From positions 434,001-498,000 of the forward strand of contig NZ_FNHB01000001.1 in the NCBI RefSeq assembly GCF_900104455.1: 64,000 nt of DNA. Direction: 5' to 3'. The stretch comes from Dendrosporobacter quercicolus (GTDB lineage: Bacteria > Bacillota > Negativicutes > DSM-1736 > Dendrosporobacteraceae). Shown here in pieces: positions 26,262 to 35,254 of the stretch (within the stretch, counting starts at the first letter, position 1; the number at the start of each line of letters is the position of its first letter). The position numbers and the translations under genes are program-made. A model generated the notes under the pieces. That model was not told where the DNA came from. It saw only the letters and a program-made list of their open reading frames with translations, and ran no database searches.

Positions 26262-26729
26262 ATGGCTGTTTTAATCAATGAAGAACTTGCCGCACTGTTG
26301 TCTAAAGAAGATACGGTTAAGCTGCTGGTAACTACAGATGAGCAAGGAGCGCCCCACGCCGTGGTGAAAAAATCTTTGCAGTTGGATGAACAGAATCATT
26401 TCATCTATTTTGAATTGCTGGAATCGTCCCATACCAATAAAAACATGGTGCGCAGCATCTGGTTTAACCGTCCGGTCACAGTGGCGGTGGCGGGGGCCAA
26501 TGGCGGAAGTTACCAGATCAAAGGGCGTCCTTTGAAAACCATCGTCAGCGGTCCCGCATTCCGAAAGTATTACGAACAGGTCCGGAGGGAAAATAGCGAG
26601 GCCGATTTAGCGGCAGTTTGGGTGATTGAGCCGCAGGAGATTGTCGATCAGGGCTTTTCGGTCCGGCGTCAGCAGGAAGAAGCGAAGCGACCGTATTTTA
26701 AGCACCTGGATCGTTTGGCCAAATACTAA
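26262..26729 (+). CDS. Pyridoxamine 5'-phosphate oxidase-like flavin-binding protein
   Basis: 155 residues with a split-barrel, FMN-binding-like pattern: VKLLVTTDEQGAPHAV at the N-terminus and VTVAVAGANGGSYQIKGRP in the middle. Such proteins are usually FMN or F420 dependent reductases or sensors, not true PdxH. AGGAGAG precedes the ATG. It is the first gene of a three-gene set with a radical SAM enzyme and a lipoprotein. Confidence 0.75.
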   Translation: MAVLINEELAALLSKEDTVKLLVTTDEQGAPHAVVKKSLQLDEQNHFIYFELLESSHTNKNMVRSIWFNRPVTVAVAGANGGSYQIKGRPLKTIVSGPAFRKYYEQVRRENSEADLAAVWVIEPQEIVDQGFSVRRQQEEAKRPYFKHLDRLAKY

Positions 26730-26749
26730 AGCAAAGGATGGAGATACCG

Positions 26750-28003
26750 ATGTCAGTTGCATTGAAACAACAACCTCAGGAATTAAGCCTGAGTGAAGTG
26801 GGGGAAAAATATCCACACTTTCCCCGTTTGGTCATGTTAAAAACCGATATTCAGCGTCGGGGCGTTCATTATACGAACCGTGCTTTGCGCGTGGCAGACC
26901 CGGCTATCCATCAATTGGCTGGGACCCATATCTTTGGCACCCGCGACGGCATCCTGGCCCACCGGCCCGAAGCCTTTATTTTACGTGACGGAACCTCAGT
27001 CCTCACCAGTCCGACGCCGCTGGAACAAAATCCTTACCTTGTGGATCTGTGCGATGGGCGACTGGTATTGCTGGATGCCGGCGTCGAACTTGAAGAGATT
27101 GAATACTGGACAAAACCTGATTACTACAATTTGACGACCAGCAGCGGAATTCCAATGAGCCTTGTGGCCAGCGCGCGGCCGCAGCGGCTTTATCTTATGC
27201 CCAGCCGGTACTGCCACTTCTGGAGCAGTCAGCAGGAATGCCTGTTCTGTGATATTGTAAATAACTTAAAGCAACAAAAGGCGGAACTCAATCTTCCACC
27301 TAGATTGAAACCGAGTGATGTGGCTGAAACTGTGCGGGCAGCTTTAAAAGAGCCGGGCCGGTTTACCGCGGTCTGTCTGACTTCAGGTTCGGACTTTCAT
27401 GGCGCCGCGCCATTTGATAGCGAAGTTGATTATTATATTGAAATTCTCAAGGCAGTGGGGGATAACTTTGCTACACCTAAGTTTCCCAGTCAATTGATTG
27501 CCACTGCGTTTACTGAAAATCAGCTGGAACGGATTTATCAGGAAACCGGGATTTTGAGTTATACCCCGGATATTGAAGTATTGCAGGAACGCTTATTTGA
27601 ATGGCTCTGCCCGGGTAAGGCCCGCTGGGTCGGCTATCAGGAATGGAAACGGCGGATGATTCGGGCTGTTGGTATCTTCGGCAGAGGTTATGTTAATACA
27701 TGTATTGTGGCCGGTGTCGAACTTGCCCAGCCACATGGGTATATCGATGAAGATGAGGCGCTGAAGGTTATTTTGGAAGAGGCCGAAGATTTGGCGAGCC
27801 AGGGCGTAAGCACTGTTTTCACCGTCTGGGTGCCCCGTCCCGGCTCGTATCTGCGGGGACAGAAAAATGCCTCGCTGGAGTATTACATCCGTTTAGCGGC
27901 CGGATTGCATGAACTGCGGAAAAAGTATAACCTGCCGATTGACCACGATGATTATCGCCGTTGCGGCAATCACCCTGATTCTGATCTGGCCAGGCTGTTA
28001 TAA
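26750..28003 (+). CDS. Radical SAM protein with CX8CX2C cluster motif
   Basis: About 417 residues. The cluster cysteines appear at residues 155, 164 and 167 (CHFWSSQQECLFC), a CX8CX2C spacing instead of the usual CX3CX2C. An SPASM-like extra cluster is not evident. The TIM-barrel region includes VCLTSGSDFHG and YTPDIEVLQERLFE. ATG 26750 is preferred over ATG 26738 because GGAG is spaced 6 bp from it. The reaction is unknown. Confidence 0.75.
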   Translation: MSVALKQQPQELSLSEVGEKYPHFPRLVMLKTDIQRRGVHYTNRALRVADPAIHQLAGTHIFGTRDGILAHRPEAFILRDGTSVLTSPTPLEQNPYLVDLCDGRLVLLDAGVELEEIEYWTKPDYYNLTTSSGIPMSLVASARPQRLYLMPSRYCHFWSSQQECLFCDIVNNLKQQKAELNLPPRLKPSDVAETVRAALKEPGRFTAVCLTSGSDFHGAAPFDSEVDYYIEILKAVGDNFATPKFPSQLIATAFTENQLERIYQETGILSYTPDIEVLQERLFEWLCPGKARWVGYQEWKRRMIRAVGIFGRGYVNTCIVAGVELAQPHGYIDEDEALKVILEEAEDLASQGVSTVFTVWVPRPGSYLRGQKNASLEYYIRLAAGLHELRKKYNLPIDHDDYRRCGNHPDSDLARLL

Positions 28004-28100
28004 GCCGGTGGAATTGTTTAGACTGCATTTTAGATAGTCGGAGGAGGGAGGAGGTCTTATTAAATTTCAGATGTATTAAACCGGATGATCGGGGGGAATC

Positions 28101-29090
28101 ATGATGTCCAAAAAGATTGTTGCCTTGATTTTAACCGTCATTTTGCTGCTTGGCTTTGCGGCTGGCTGCAGACAGAATACGGCCGAGAAGAGTAGCTCAA
28201 CCGTAAAGAAAACAATCCATATCGGCTATCAAGCCAGTAGTTCACTTACTATTTTAGCTAAAGCAAAAGGCTTTTTTGAAGCTGAATTTGATCAGGACGG
28301 GACAGAGGTCAAGTATTTTTTGTTTGTGGCAGGACCGCCTATGGTTGAGGCGTTGTCCGGAGGCCGACTTGATATTGCCAATTTAGGTCCGTTGCCTGCG
28401 ATTTCCGCCCGGGCCAGCGGTATTGATTTAAAGGCTGTCGGCCGCGCGTACTCTGATCAGCTCTATTACGGCTTGCTTGTACGTCCCGATTCCGCTTTCA
28501 GCTCGGTGAAAGATCTGGCAGGCAAAAAAGTTGCTGTTCAGGTAGGATCGGGCGCACATTTATTTTTCCTGTTGCTGTTACAGCAAAACGGTCTTAACCA
28601 TAGTGACGTTAATATCGTCAATCTGCCCACCTCCGACCATCAGAACGCACTTGCGACCGGAAATGTCGATGCTGTTGCCACCTGGCAGCCATTCGTGGCA
28701 ATGATTGAACTGTCCCAGGCCGGAAAGGTATTGGCCGACTCTAAACATGTTATCCAGACAGTTGGAGTTTATTTGGCAAGAAATGAGTTTGGCCAAATAA
28801 ATCCCGAGTTAATTGAGCGGTTTTTGAAAGTCCATCAAAAGACTGCCGAATATCTGCAAAATCATCCTGAGGAATCGTTTGCGGTCATTTCTCAGGAGAG
28901 TAAAGTGCCGGTCGACGCGGTGGCAAAATCAGTTAAAAGTATCGACTGGGGTTTGCAGCTTACGGATGAGGATATTAAAACTCTGGCGGAGGCCAAGGCC
29001 TATCTTAAAGCTACCAATGTTCTTAAAAAAGATTTTGACATCAGCGAACTTATCGACAGGAACTATCTCAACAATATCGGGGTTAAGTAA
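28101..29090 (+). CDS. ABC-type substrate-binding lipoprotein (NrtA/SsuA/TauA-like)
   Basis: 329 residues. An N-terminal signal with a lipobox (LLGFAAGC) predicts a membrane-anchored lipoprotein. The mature part follows the NMT1/SsuA-like fold (IHIGYQASSSLTILAKAKG, GGRLDIANLGPLPA, VKDLAGKKVAVQVGSG). No permease or ATPase gene accompanies it, so it either uses a transporter encoded elsewhere or acts as a sensor. Ligand type (sulfonate, nitrate, thiamine-precursor like) cannot be decided. Confidence 0.85.
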   Translation: MMSKKIVALILTVILLLGFAAGCRQNTAEKSSSTVKKTIHIGYQASSSLTILAKAKGFFEAEFDQDGTEVKYFLFVAGPPMVEALSGGRLDIANLGPLPAISARASGIDLKAVGRAYSDQLYYGLLVRPDSAFSSVKDLAGKKVAVQVGSGAHLFFLLLLQQNGLNHSDVNIVNLPTSDHQNALATGNVDAVATWQPFVAMIELSQAGKVLADSKHVIQTVGVYLARNEFGQINPELIERFLKVHQKTAEYLQNHPEESFAVISQESKVPVDAVAKSVKSIDWGLQLTDEDIKTLAEAKAYLKATNVLKKDFDISELIDRNYLNNIGVK

Positions 29091-29153
29091 TACTCCGGAG
29101 CCAAAGGCTGAAAAAACTTCCTGCAGGAAATGGAATATACAACACCCGTGTCA

Positions 29154-29206
29154 GATATCACATAACCCTCGCCGGCGATCACCGTCAGCGGGGGTTATAT
29201 GATATT
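29154..29206 (+). terminator. Long hairpin after the lipoprotein gene
   Basis: GATATCACATAACCC on the left arm pairs with GGGGTTATATGATAT on the right arm, with an inner CCGGCGATCACCG segment. It lacks a long T-run (ATTTCAG), so termination efficiency is uncertain. Confidence 0.5.
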
Positions 29207-29279
29207 TCAGCTTAATTTATCACCATTTAGCCCATCCTGAGTATAATATATCACCATAGCCGGATATGAGGTGATCTAC

Positions 29280-30233
29280 ATGGCTTATCTTTGCCCTCAG
29301 GACGTTTTGTCAGCATTGAAGACAGGAGAAATAGCCACAACCGAAGCCTTTAAGCTGCTGAGAGAAATGGACAGTCTGGCCATGCCCCAGACCAAACCGG
29401 ACACGACGAACCGCCATCTGCGGGTCGAGGAAATTTTACACGAATTAAACAGCCTGATCGGCCTGAATGAGGTCAAAAAACTGGTTAGGGAAATTTATGC
29501 CTTTATTGAAATTCAAAAACGCCGCGAAAAGGAACATTTATCGACAGAACCGCTGGTTTTGCACATGATTTTCAAAGGCAATCCCGGTACCGGCAAAACC
29601 ACTGTCGCCCGTATTCTGGGCAAAGTATTCCGTGAAATCGGCGCTTTGTCCCACGGCAATATTATTGAAGTTGAACGGGCGGACCTGGTGGGGGAGTATA
29701 TCGGTCATACCGCCCAGAAAACCCGCGACCAGCTAAAAAAAGCTTACGGCGGCATATTGTTTATTGACGAAGCCTACTCGCTGGCCCGGGGCGGTGAAAA
29801 AGATTTCGGCAAAGAATCCATTGATGTTTTGGTGAAAGCAATGGAAGACCATAAAAATGAACTGGTGCTGATCCTCGCCGGCTACCAGCAGGAAATGGAA
29901 ACCTTCCTGCAAACCAATCCCGGGCTGAGATCGCGCTTTCCCATCCACATTGATTTTCCCGATTATAATCAACGCCAATTGCTGCAAATTGCCGAACAGA
30001 TGTGCGCGCTGCGTCAATATACCTTATCGGAAGAAGCCCGTAATGCTTTATTAAGGCTGATTGGAAAATATCAGGAGAGCGGCAGCGAAAATTTTGGCAA
30101 CGCCCGAACCATTCGCAATATTATTGAAAAAGCTATCCGGCGTCAGGCCGTGCGGCTGATCGCCAAATCCACTACCACCCGGCAGGACTTAATCAGCATT
30201 GAACCGGCAGATATAACGGAGGGGACAGTATGA
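29280..30233 (+). CDS. spoVK: SpoVK/CbbX-like AAA ATPase
   Basis: 317 residues of the CbbX/SpoVK AAA family. Walker A is FKGNPGTGKTT, Walker B ILFIDEAYSLA, sensor/Arg-finger region LRSRFP. SpoVK is a sporulation protein in Bacillus. ATG 29280 is chosen with GAGGTG 6 bp upstream; GTG 29271 is inside the ribosome site. A TATAAT lies at 29242-29247. The next gene overlaps by 4 bp. Confidence 0.85.
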   Translation: MAYLCPQDVLSALKTGEIATTEAFKLLREMDSLAMPQTKPDTTNRHLRVEEILHELNSLIGLNEVKKLVREIYAFIEIQKRREKEHLSTEPLVLHMIFKGNPGTGKTTVARILGKVFREIGALSHGNIIEVERADLVGEYIGHTAQKTRDQLKKAYGGILFIDEAYSLARGGEKDFGKESIDVLVKAMEDHKNELVLILAGYQQEMETFLQTNPGLRSRFPIHIDFPDYNQRQLLQIAEQMCALRQYTLSEEARNALLRLIGKYQESGSENFGNARTIRNIIEKAIRRQAVRLIAKSTTTRQDLISIEPADITEGTV

Positions 30234-30835
30234 GAGAATTTATCATTGTCGGGCTGCCTAATTCCGGGAAAACTTTGTTTACCTTAAACTTTGCCGCATA
30301 TCTGGGCAGCAAGCAGGTGGAAGTAACCTTTCGTACTTATGACGGTCTGATTACCTGCCGCCATTTTTCCATCGATGAAGCGAAGCGCGAACTGTGCAGC
30401 TCAAGTCTCCACAAAACCAGATCTCTGCAGTCCGTTGTTTTAAAGCTGGCAATCGGCAAAACGGCGATTAATTTTAAATTAACCGATACCTGCGGCCTGA
30501 CGCCGCAAATCAACCATGAGGAAGCAATCCGGAAGGGCATGGCGCAAACCATCGGGTTTATGCGCAGTGCTGACTTTATCTTACATATTGTCGACTTATC
30601 GCTACTCACCAAGGATTACCTGAATAACACCGGCAGCATTGACCACCATCTATACGATTATGGCGTCTCGCGCCACAATTATCTGCTGCTGGCCAATAAA
30701 ATTGATCTGCCGGGCGCACGCGACAATCTTTCCCGGTTGACGGCTGCCTTTGTGCAAGCCTGCATCATTCCGGTTTCCGCGCTGCACAGCCATGGTTTTA
30801 AAGAGGTGAAGGCTTATGTCTCCCGCAATATTTGA
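30230..30835 (+). CDS. Small Era/Obg-like GTPase
   Basis: 201 residues. G1 is GLPNSGKT at the extreme N-terminus, G3 DTCG, and G4 NKID, so it is a minimal TRAFAC-class G domain. The overlap with the AAA gene (ATGA) and with the next gene (20 bp) argues for a common complex. Specific function unknown. Confidence 0.8.
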   Translation: MREFIIVGLPNSGKTLFTLNFAAYLGSKQVEVTFRTYDGLITCRHFSIDEAKRELCSSSLHKTRSLQSVVLKLAIGKTAINFKLTDTCGLTPQINHEEAIRKGMAQTIGFMRSADFILHIVDLSLLTKDYLNNTGSIDHHLYDYGVSRHNYLLLANKIDLPGARDNLSRLTAAFVQACIIPVSALHSHGFKEVKAYVSRNI

Positions 30836-31403
30836 ATTTGCTTGTATCGCTCTGGCTGTCTTGTTATGTGCGCTTGCCGTAAAACTGACGGACGATTTTC
30901 TTGACCGCGACTTGGACGCGGCAGCCGGCCAGAATAACTGGACGCAGCATTTGGGCAGCGGGACTCCGGTCTATGCAATGCTGCTGCTTGCAGTCAGCGC
31001 CGGTCTCCGTGCAGACATCTGCCTGCCTTTGTTCCTCAGCAGCTATATCACCGGGATGTTTAATGATTTGCGGCAGCCTTTCCCCAGCAGGCTGACCGGC
31101 TGGCAGGAGTGTCTGCTGGTTCTGGCCGCGGGTGCAATATTGTTTTCCTGGAACATCATGCTGTTTTCCCTGTTGTTTATTATTGCCGTACAACTGGCTG
31201 ATGACTGTCTTGATTATTCCGCCGACCTGCTGAGCGGACAAAGAAATTTTGCCCACCGGTTCGGAATCGTGGAAAGCCTGCTTCTGGCCATCATTGCCCT
31301 GCTATTATCCTGCTGGCTGAATCCAGCCCTGTTTGGGCCTGTATTATGCGGCGCCGGCCTGTTTTATCTCAGCCTGTTTTACAAGGAGGCTTTAAAATGG
31401 TAA
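30816..31403 (+). CDS. UbiA-superfamily-like membrane protein
   Basis: 195 residues with about seven hydrophobic segments and two aspartate-rich motifs, DDFLDRDLD (~residue 25) and DDCLDYSAD (~residue 128). These resemble the prenyl-diphosphate/Mg binding motifs of UbiA prenyltransferases, though the protein is shorter than the usual ~290 residues. AAGAGGTG precedes the ATG. It is operonic with the GTPase. Confidence 0.6.
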   Translation: MSPAIFEFACIALAVLLCALAVKLTDDFLDRDLDAAAGQNNWTQHLGSGTPVYAMLLLAVSAGLRADICLPLFLSSYITGMFNDLRQPFPSRLTGWQECLLVLAAGAILFSWNIMLFSLLFIIAVQLADDCLDYSADLLSGQRNFAHRFGIVESLLLAIIALLLSCWLNPALFGPVLCGAGLFYLSLFYKEALKW

Positions 31404-31615
31404 TTTACTGTCTGTTGTTCTTGGTTGGCCTGCTGCTGGGCTATGTCTGGGGCAAGCAGCGCGGCTTTAGCCTGGGCTATGCTGAAGGAAAAGCTGAAAT
31501 GACTTTACTGCTGCGGCAGCAATCGCTTGAGCAGGGGTACTGCACGATCTGCACCGAGCCGGTGCGTGATACGCCTGCTGCCGGGAAAGGCAAACCGATT
31601 CAGCAAGAAGAATAG
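31397..31615 (+). CDS. Small single-TM protein with CTIC motif
   Basis: 72 residues from ATG 31397 (AAGGAGG upstream). One N-terminal transmembrane helix (YCLLFLVGLLLGYVWG) is followed by a soluble tail with CTIC, a possible metal or redox site. It overlaps the UbiA-like gene by 7 bp and ends the four-gene operon. Confidence 0.65.
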   Translation: MVIYCLLFLVGLLLGYVWGKQRGFSLGYAEGKAEMTLLLRQQSLEQGYCTICTEPVRDTPAAGKGKPIQQEE

Positions 31616-31621
31616 AATGAG

Positions 31622-32593
31622 TTAAAAAATTTTGTTGTTTTTCCGTGATAAACCCAAAGAACATTTCTTAGCTTCTTGCGGTTTTTGGCTTTCACCGATC
31701 AGCAGCATACTGGATATAATCAGAATGCCTCCCGCCCACTGGACATACCCGATTCTTTCACTGAAAAGAGACACGGAAAGCAGCATTGAAGTCAGGGGCA
31801 TCATTCCGGAAAACGCGGCGATTGTATAAGCGTCGCAGCGTTGTACCCCCGCATAGTAAAAAATGAAAGCCAGAGCGGTTACAACAAGCCCATACCAAAC
31901 CAATGCCGCCCATTCTTCCCGGCCGATTGCCTGGATTGAAGGCAGGGGCTGTTCAAACAATGCCGGAAACAGGCAAAAAACAAAGGCGATCGCCGATACC
32001 AGCAGCATTTGCACCATCGGCTGCATTGGCAGCCGGGTAGAGCATCCTTTTGCTCCCTGTTTTCTCGCTATTACATTAAACGTAGATTCGCTGGCCGCAG
32101 CGCAAAGGATTAATGCATTTCCCCAAAAGTGATCACGGCTAAATCCGACGCCTTGCAAATTCAGCCCCTGCAGCAAAGCAATGCCGGCAATGGTACAAGC
32201 AATACCCAAAATAGTTTTTCCGGAAAGGGGCTCTTTCAGAAAAGTCCAGGCCAGCAGGGCGGTAATTGCCGGTGCAGCCCCGGTCAGTATTCCCGCTTCC
32301 ACGGTACTTGTTAAATGTACGCCAAACAGCAGAAAAATACGGAACAGAAAAATACCGAACAGCGCTTGCAACAGGAGCATTCTCCAGTCAGTTATTTTGA
32401 GCAGCCGGATGGTTTTTGCTGTTTTGTTGGCATAAACAGGCAATAAGCATAGGAGCAGCAAGCCTAAACTAACAGCGGTTATCGTAAAGCTGTTTAATTT
32501 TTCGGCAAGCATGCGCGCCGTCACTACCGAGGTTCCAGCCAGTGAAAAGGCAAGCAGTAAAAAAAATTTCCCCTTAATTTCGCTCATCCTCAA
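31622..32593 (-). CDS. EamA/DMT-family transporter
   Basis: 323 residues with about ten hydrophobic segments in two EamA repeats. Relatives export amino acids or metabolites. It is convergent with the spoVK operon (6 bp apart) and divergent from the MocR regulator at 32716, the usual arrangement in which the MocR protein controls the exporter. Confidence 0.88.
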   Translation of the reverse strand: MRMSEIKGKFFLLLAFSLAGTSVVTARMLAEKLNSFTITAVSLGLLLLCLLPVYANKTAKTIRLLKITDWRMLLLQALFGIFLFRIFLLFGVHLTSTVEAGILTGAAPAITALLAWTFLKEPLSGKTILGIACTIAGIALLQGLNLQGVGFSRDHFWGNALILCAAASESTFNVIARKQGAKGCSTRLPMQPMVQMLLVSAIAFVFCLFPALFEQPLPSIQAIGREEWAALVWYGLVVTALAFIFYYAGVQRCDAYTIAAFSGMMPLTSMLLSVSLFSERIGYVQWAGGILIISSMLLIGESQKPQEAKKCSLGLSRKNNKIF

Positions 32594-32652
32594 TTCTGTA
32601 GTCTAGCGACAATTTATATTTAAACCAATCTTTGCTATAATTATAGCGTAAT

Positions 32653-32701
32653 AACTGGTATGCTTTAAGCGCCAGTATAACCATATTTTTATAGAGCCAG
32701 T
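32653..32701. promoter_or_regulatory. Putative MocR operator
   Basis: In the 122-bp divergent gap, GCCAGT occurs twice as a direct repeat 25 bp apart (32671-32676 and 32696-32701), with an inverted copy AACTGG at 32653-32658. A TATAAT lies at 32636-32641. Direct repeats plus an inverted half-site are typical of MocR/PdxR operators. Confidence 0.5.
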
Positions 32702-32715
32702 TTGAGGGAGGATTT

Positions 32716-34125
32716 ATGTGGGGAATCAAATTGCATCATAGAGCTGAAATCAGCTTGTCTCGTCAAATCTTTCTATCGCTCAAAGAGCGCATATTGACGG
32801 GCCAAATGTCCCAGGGAGAGGCGTTGCCGTCTACCCGGGAACTTGCAAAATCATTGGGCGTCTCCCGCAATACGGTTTGTGCGGCCTATGACACTCTCCT
32901 GACGGAAGGCTTTCTTGTCAGCCGCCAGGGTGCACCGACCCGTGTTGCACAGGGGCTGCATATTGAGCATCGGCAAGCTTTCAGAACGGAAAGCCTGCCG
33001 ACGCAAAGAAAAAAACCGCTTGTTTGGTGGGACTTTAAAACCGGCCAGCCCGATTTATCTCATTTCCCCTGGCAGCTTTGGCGACAGATGCTGCGGCAAG
33101 CAGCCGAAAATCTACCTGCCGATCAATTGGGCTACAGCGGCCCGAAAGGATACGAACCGCTCTGCCAGGAAATTGCCCGCTGGCTGCTGCGAAGCAGAAG
33201 CATGGAGGTCAAGGCGGAAGATGTATTTATCACGGCGGGGGCAACGCAGGCGCTTCACTTGCTTACAGGCTTGCTGTATCAAGAAGGGCAGGCCTTTGCT
33301 TTGGAAAGTCCTTCTCATCCGGCAATTCATACCATGGCCGCAAGTAAAGGGTATCCCCTTCATTGGATGCCGGTGGACCAACAGGGTGCGGATATAGGCG
33401 CTCTTACAGGGAAAGCGATTTCAGCCGTCTATGTGACACCCTCTCATCAGTTCCCCTTAGGAGGCATTCTTCCGGCTGACCGCCGTGCTGCGCTTATACG
33501 CCTTGCTGTAAAAAACAACTTTTATATCATTGAGGACGATTATGACAGCGAATTCCGCTATTCGGGTTCGCCGGTCAGTCCAATTTATTCCATGGATTGT
33601 TCGCAGGTGGTCTATGTTGGCACTTTTAGCAAAACATTGTTTCCCGCCCTCCGGCTGGGCTTTGCCGTGTTGCCTAAAGCGTTACAGGCAAAATGGAAAC
33701 ACGCTCGAACCTTTACCGATGTTCAGAATCCTATTCTGGAACAAGCGGCATTGGCTGAGTTTTTGCATAAAAGAAAGTTAGATAAGCATGTTCGGCGCAT
33801 GCGGCAGCTATATGGCGAAAAAAGAAAGCTTCTCCTGCGTTCTGTTAAAGGCGCTTTTGGCAGTTCTGTACATCCTTGGGGGGATGTGTCCGGACTGCAT
33901 CTGGCGCTTCAATTTCCCGGCAGGGAGTTTGGGGAACAATTTGTGCGAGACAGCCGGCAAGCTGGCATAAAAGCAGTCCCGCTGGCGCGGTATTGCCCCT
34001 CGCAAACTAACCACAAAGATAAACTGCTTCTGGGTTATGGACATTTAAGCCCCGGGCAGATTCTGGAGGGAATAAAGGCATTGCGGCAATTGCTCGAAAA
34101 AACAGGTCTATTTAGTCCCGCTTAA
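32716..34125 (+). CDS. MocR-family transcriptional regulator
   Basis: 469 residues. The N-terminal GntR winged helix (~10-80; TRELAKSLGVSRNTVCAAYD) is joined to a fold-type I aminotransferase domain. The PLP-lysine region is VGTFSKTLFPALRLG. Such regulators sense PLP and often amino acids. The divergent DMT exporter is the likely target. Confidence 0.92.
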   Translation: MWGIKLHHRAEISLSRQIFLSLKERILTGQMSQGEALPSTRELAKSLGVSRNTVCAAYDTLLTEGFLVSRQGAPTRVAQGLHIEHRQAFRTESLPTQRKKPLVWWDFKTGQPDLSHFPWQLWRQMLRQAAENLPADQLGYSGPKGYEPLCQEIARWLLRSRSMEVKAEDVFITAGATQALHLLTGLLYQEGQAFALESPSHPAIHTMAASKGYPLHWMPVDQQGADIGALTGKAISAVYVTPSHQFPLGGILPADRRAALIRLAVKNNFYIIEDDYDSEFRYSGSPVSPIYSMDCSQVVYVGTFSKTLFPALRLGFAVLPKALQAKWKHARTFTDVQNPILEQAALAEFLHKRKLDKHVRRMRQLYGEKRKLLLRSVKGAFGSSVHPWGDVSGLHLALQFPGREFGEQFVRDSRQAGIKAVPLARYCPSQTNHKDKLLLGYGHLSPGQILEGIKALRQLLEKTGLFSPA

Positions 34126-34225
34126 GAATCTCGACGATATACATAAAGTTGGTTAAGAAAGTATAACGGCCCAACAGCGGCTTGCCGGCATTTTGAACAA
34201 CAGATTTTTTCTTTGCAAGCCGCGG

Positions 34226-35095
34226 TTAAGTCTGCTGAAGCGGCTTTTGCCCGTTGACCTGCAGGCTGTTTATTTCGGACTGCAGAGTTTCCAGTCTGGT
34301 TAAGGCCGCCTGATGCTGCGGCCCGATAATTTGCAGACGCTCTTCCAAACGATTCCGGAGAATGGTTTCATAACGCAATGCTTCGCTTAATTTCCGCTGG
34401 CTGTCCCTCATCTGGTCAAATTCCTGCCGGCCTTGTTCTACGGCCTCTAAAGCCGTATCCAGCTTGGTCTGCAAATCCTGATTGACCGTCCGGAGCGTGA
34501 TGATTTCATTTTTTAGCCCGGCGCTACAGTCAGCAGTTGCCTTGCATTCAGCTTCGGCTTTTTCCCTTTTGCTGACGGCATCATCAGCAAATTGTTGAAT
34601 CCGTCGAATCATTCCTTCGATGTTTTTTCGCTTTTCTATTTCAGTCGCCAGTTCGGTGTGGGCAGACTGCGTTTTCAGTCTGGCGGCGCTAAGTTCTTTT
34701 TCCAAACCGGCCAGTTTTCCCTCCAGTTCCTCGATCTGTTGGGATTCTTTCGCCAAATCTTCTTCTGTTTCCAGCAACCTTTGCCGGTACGCCTCAATTG
34801 ACCTGAATTTATCGTCTTCAACGATTTGCATTGCGCCCAACAGGCTTTCGGTTGTTGTGATGATATCGGCAACCGCTTTTTTTATCACCTGCATTTGCGG
34901 CGGCTCGGTCTCCTGTTTATTGGCCCGGTAGATATTCAGCATATCATTCATAAAATCGGAAAACTTTTTTATTCCAGCTGTTTTTTGGGCTTCTTTCAAC
35001 AGATTCATTAAATTCTCATCAACTCTGCCGCCATAAGTTAACCATTTGTTTTTTTCCCGACTACTATTTCCGGCTAAGTGTTCCTGATCGCTCAT
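34226..35095 (-). CDS. Coiled-coil protein with ribbon-helix-helix-like N-terminus
   Basis: 289 residues from ATG 35095 (GGGGAG upstream; the upstream ATGs lack one). Residues ~15-55 (RVDENLMNLLKEAQKTAG) resemble a short DNA-binding domain. A long Glu/Gln/Lys-rich coiled coil runs from ~70 to the end. The architecture recalls plasmid KfrA-type proteins. Three TTAACA palindromes lie just upstream, suggesting autoregulation or a partition-like site. Family not certain. Confidence 0.65.
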   Translation of the reverse strand: MSDQEHLAGNSSREKNKWLTYGGRVDENLMNLLKEAQKTAGIKKFSDFMNDMLNIYRANKQETEPPQMQVIKKAVADIITTTESLLGAMQIVEDDKFRSIEAYRQRLLETEEDLAKESQQIEELEGKLAGLEKELSAARLKTQSAHTELATEIEKRKNIEGMIRRIQQFADDAVSKREKAEAECKATADCSAGLKNEIITLRTVNQDLQTKLDTALEAVEQGRQEFDQMRDSQRKLSEALRYETILRNRLEERLQIIGPQHQAALTRLETLQSEINSLQVNGQKPLQQT

Positions 35096-35164
35096 TACGG
35101 CACGCTCCCCAGTGTTCATTTTCAGCAAAAATCCTGCGCTACAATAAGGTTAGATATCTTTTAA

Positions 35165-35236
35165 TATATGTTAACATATATTTATAACGATTTATATATG
35201 TTAACAGAACGTTTTAATTTAAATTAACATATGTTA
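35165..35236. promoter_or_regulatory. Iterated TTAACA palindromes (operator or centromere-like)
   Basis: Three related AT-rich palindromes: TATATGTTAACATATA (35165-35180, perfect), TATATGTTAACA (around 35195-35206) and TAACATATGTTA (35225-35236, perfect). Their centres are 30 and 28 bp apart, near three helical turns. They sit 70-140 bp upstream of the coiled-coil gene. Confidence 0.6.
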
Positions 35237-35254
35237 TCATTAAAGAAAACCATT

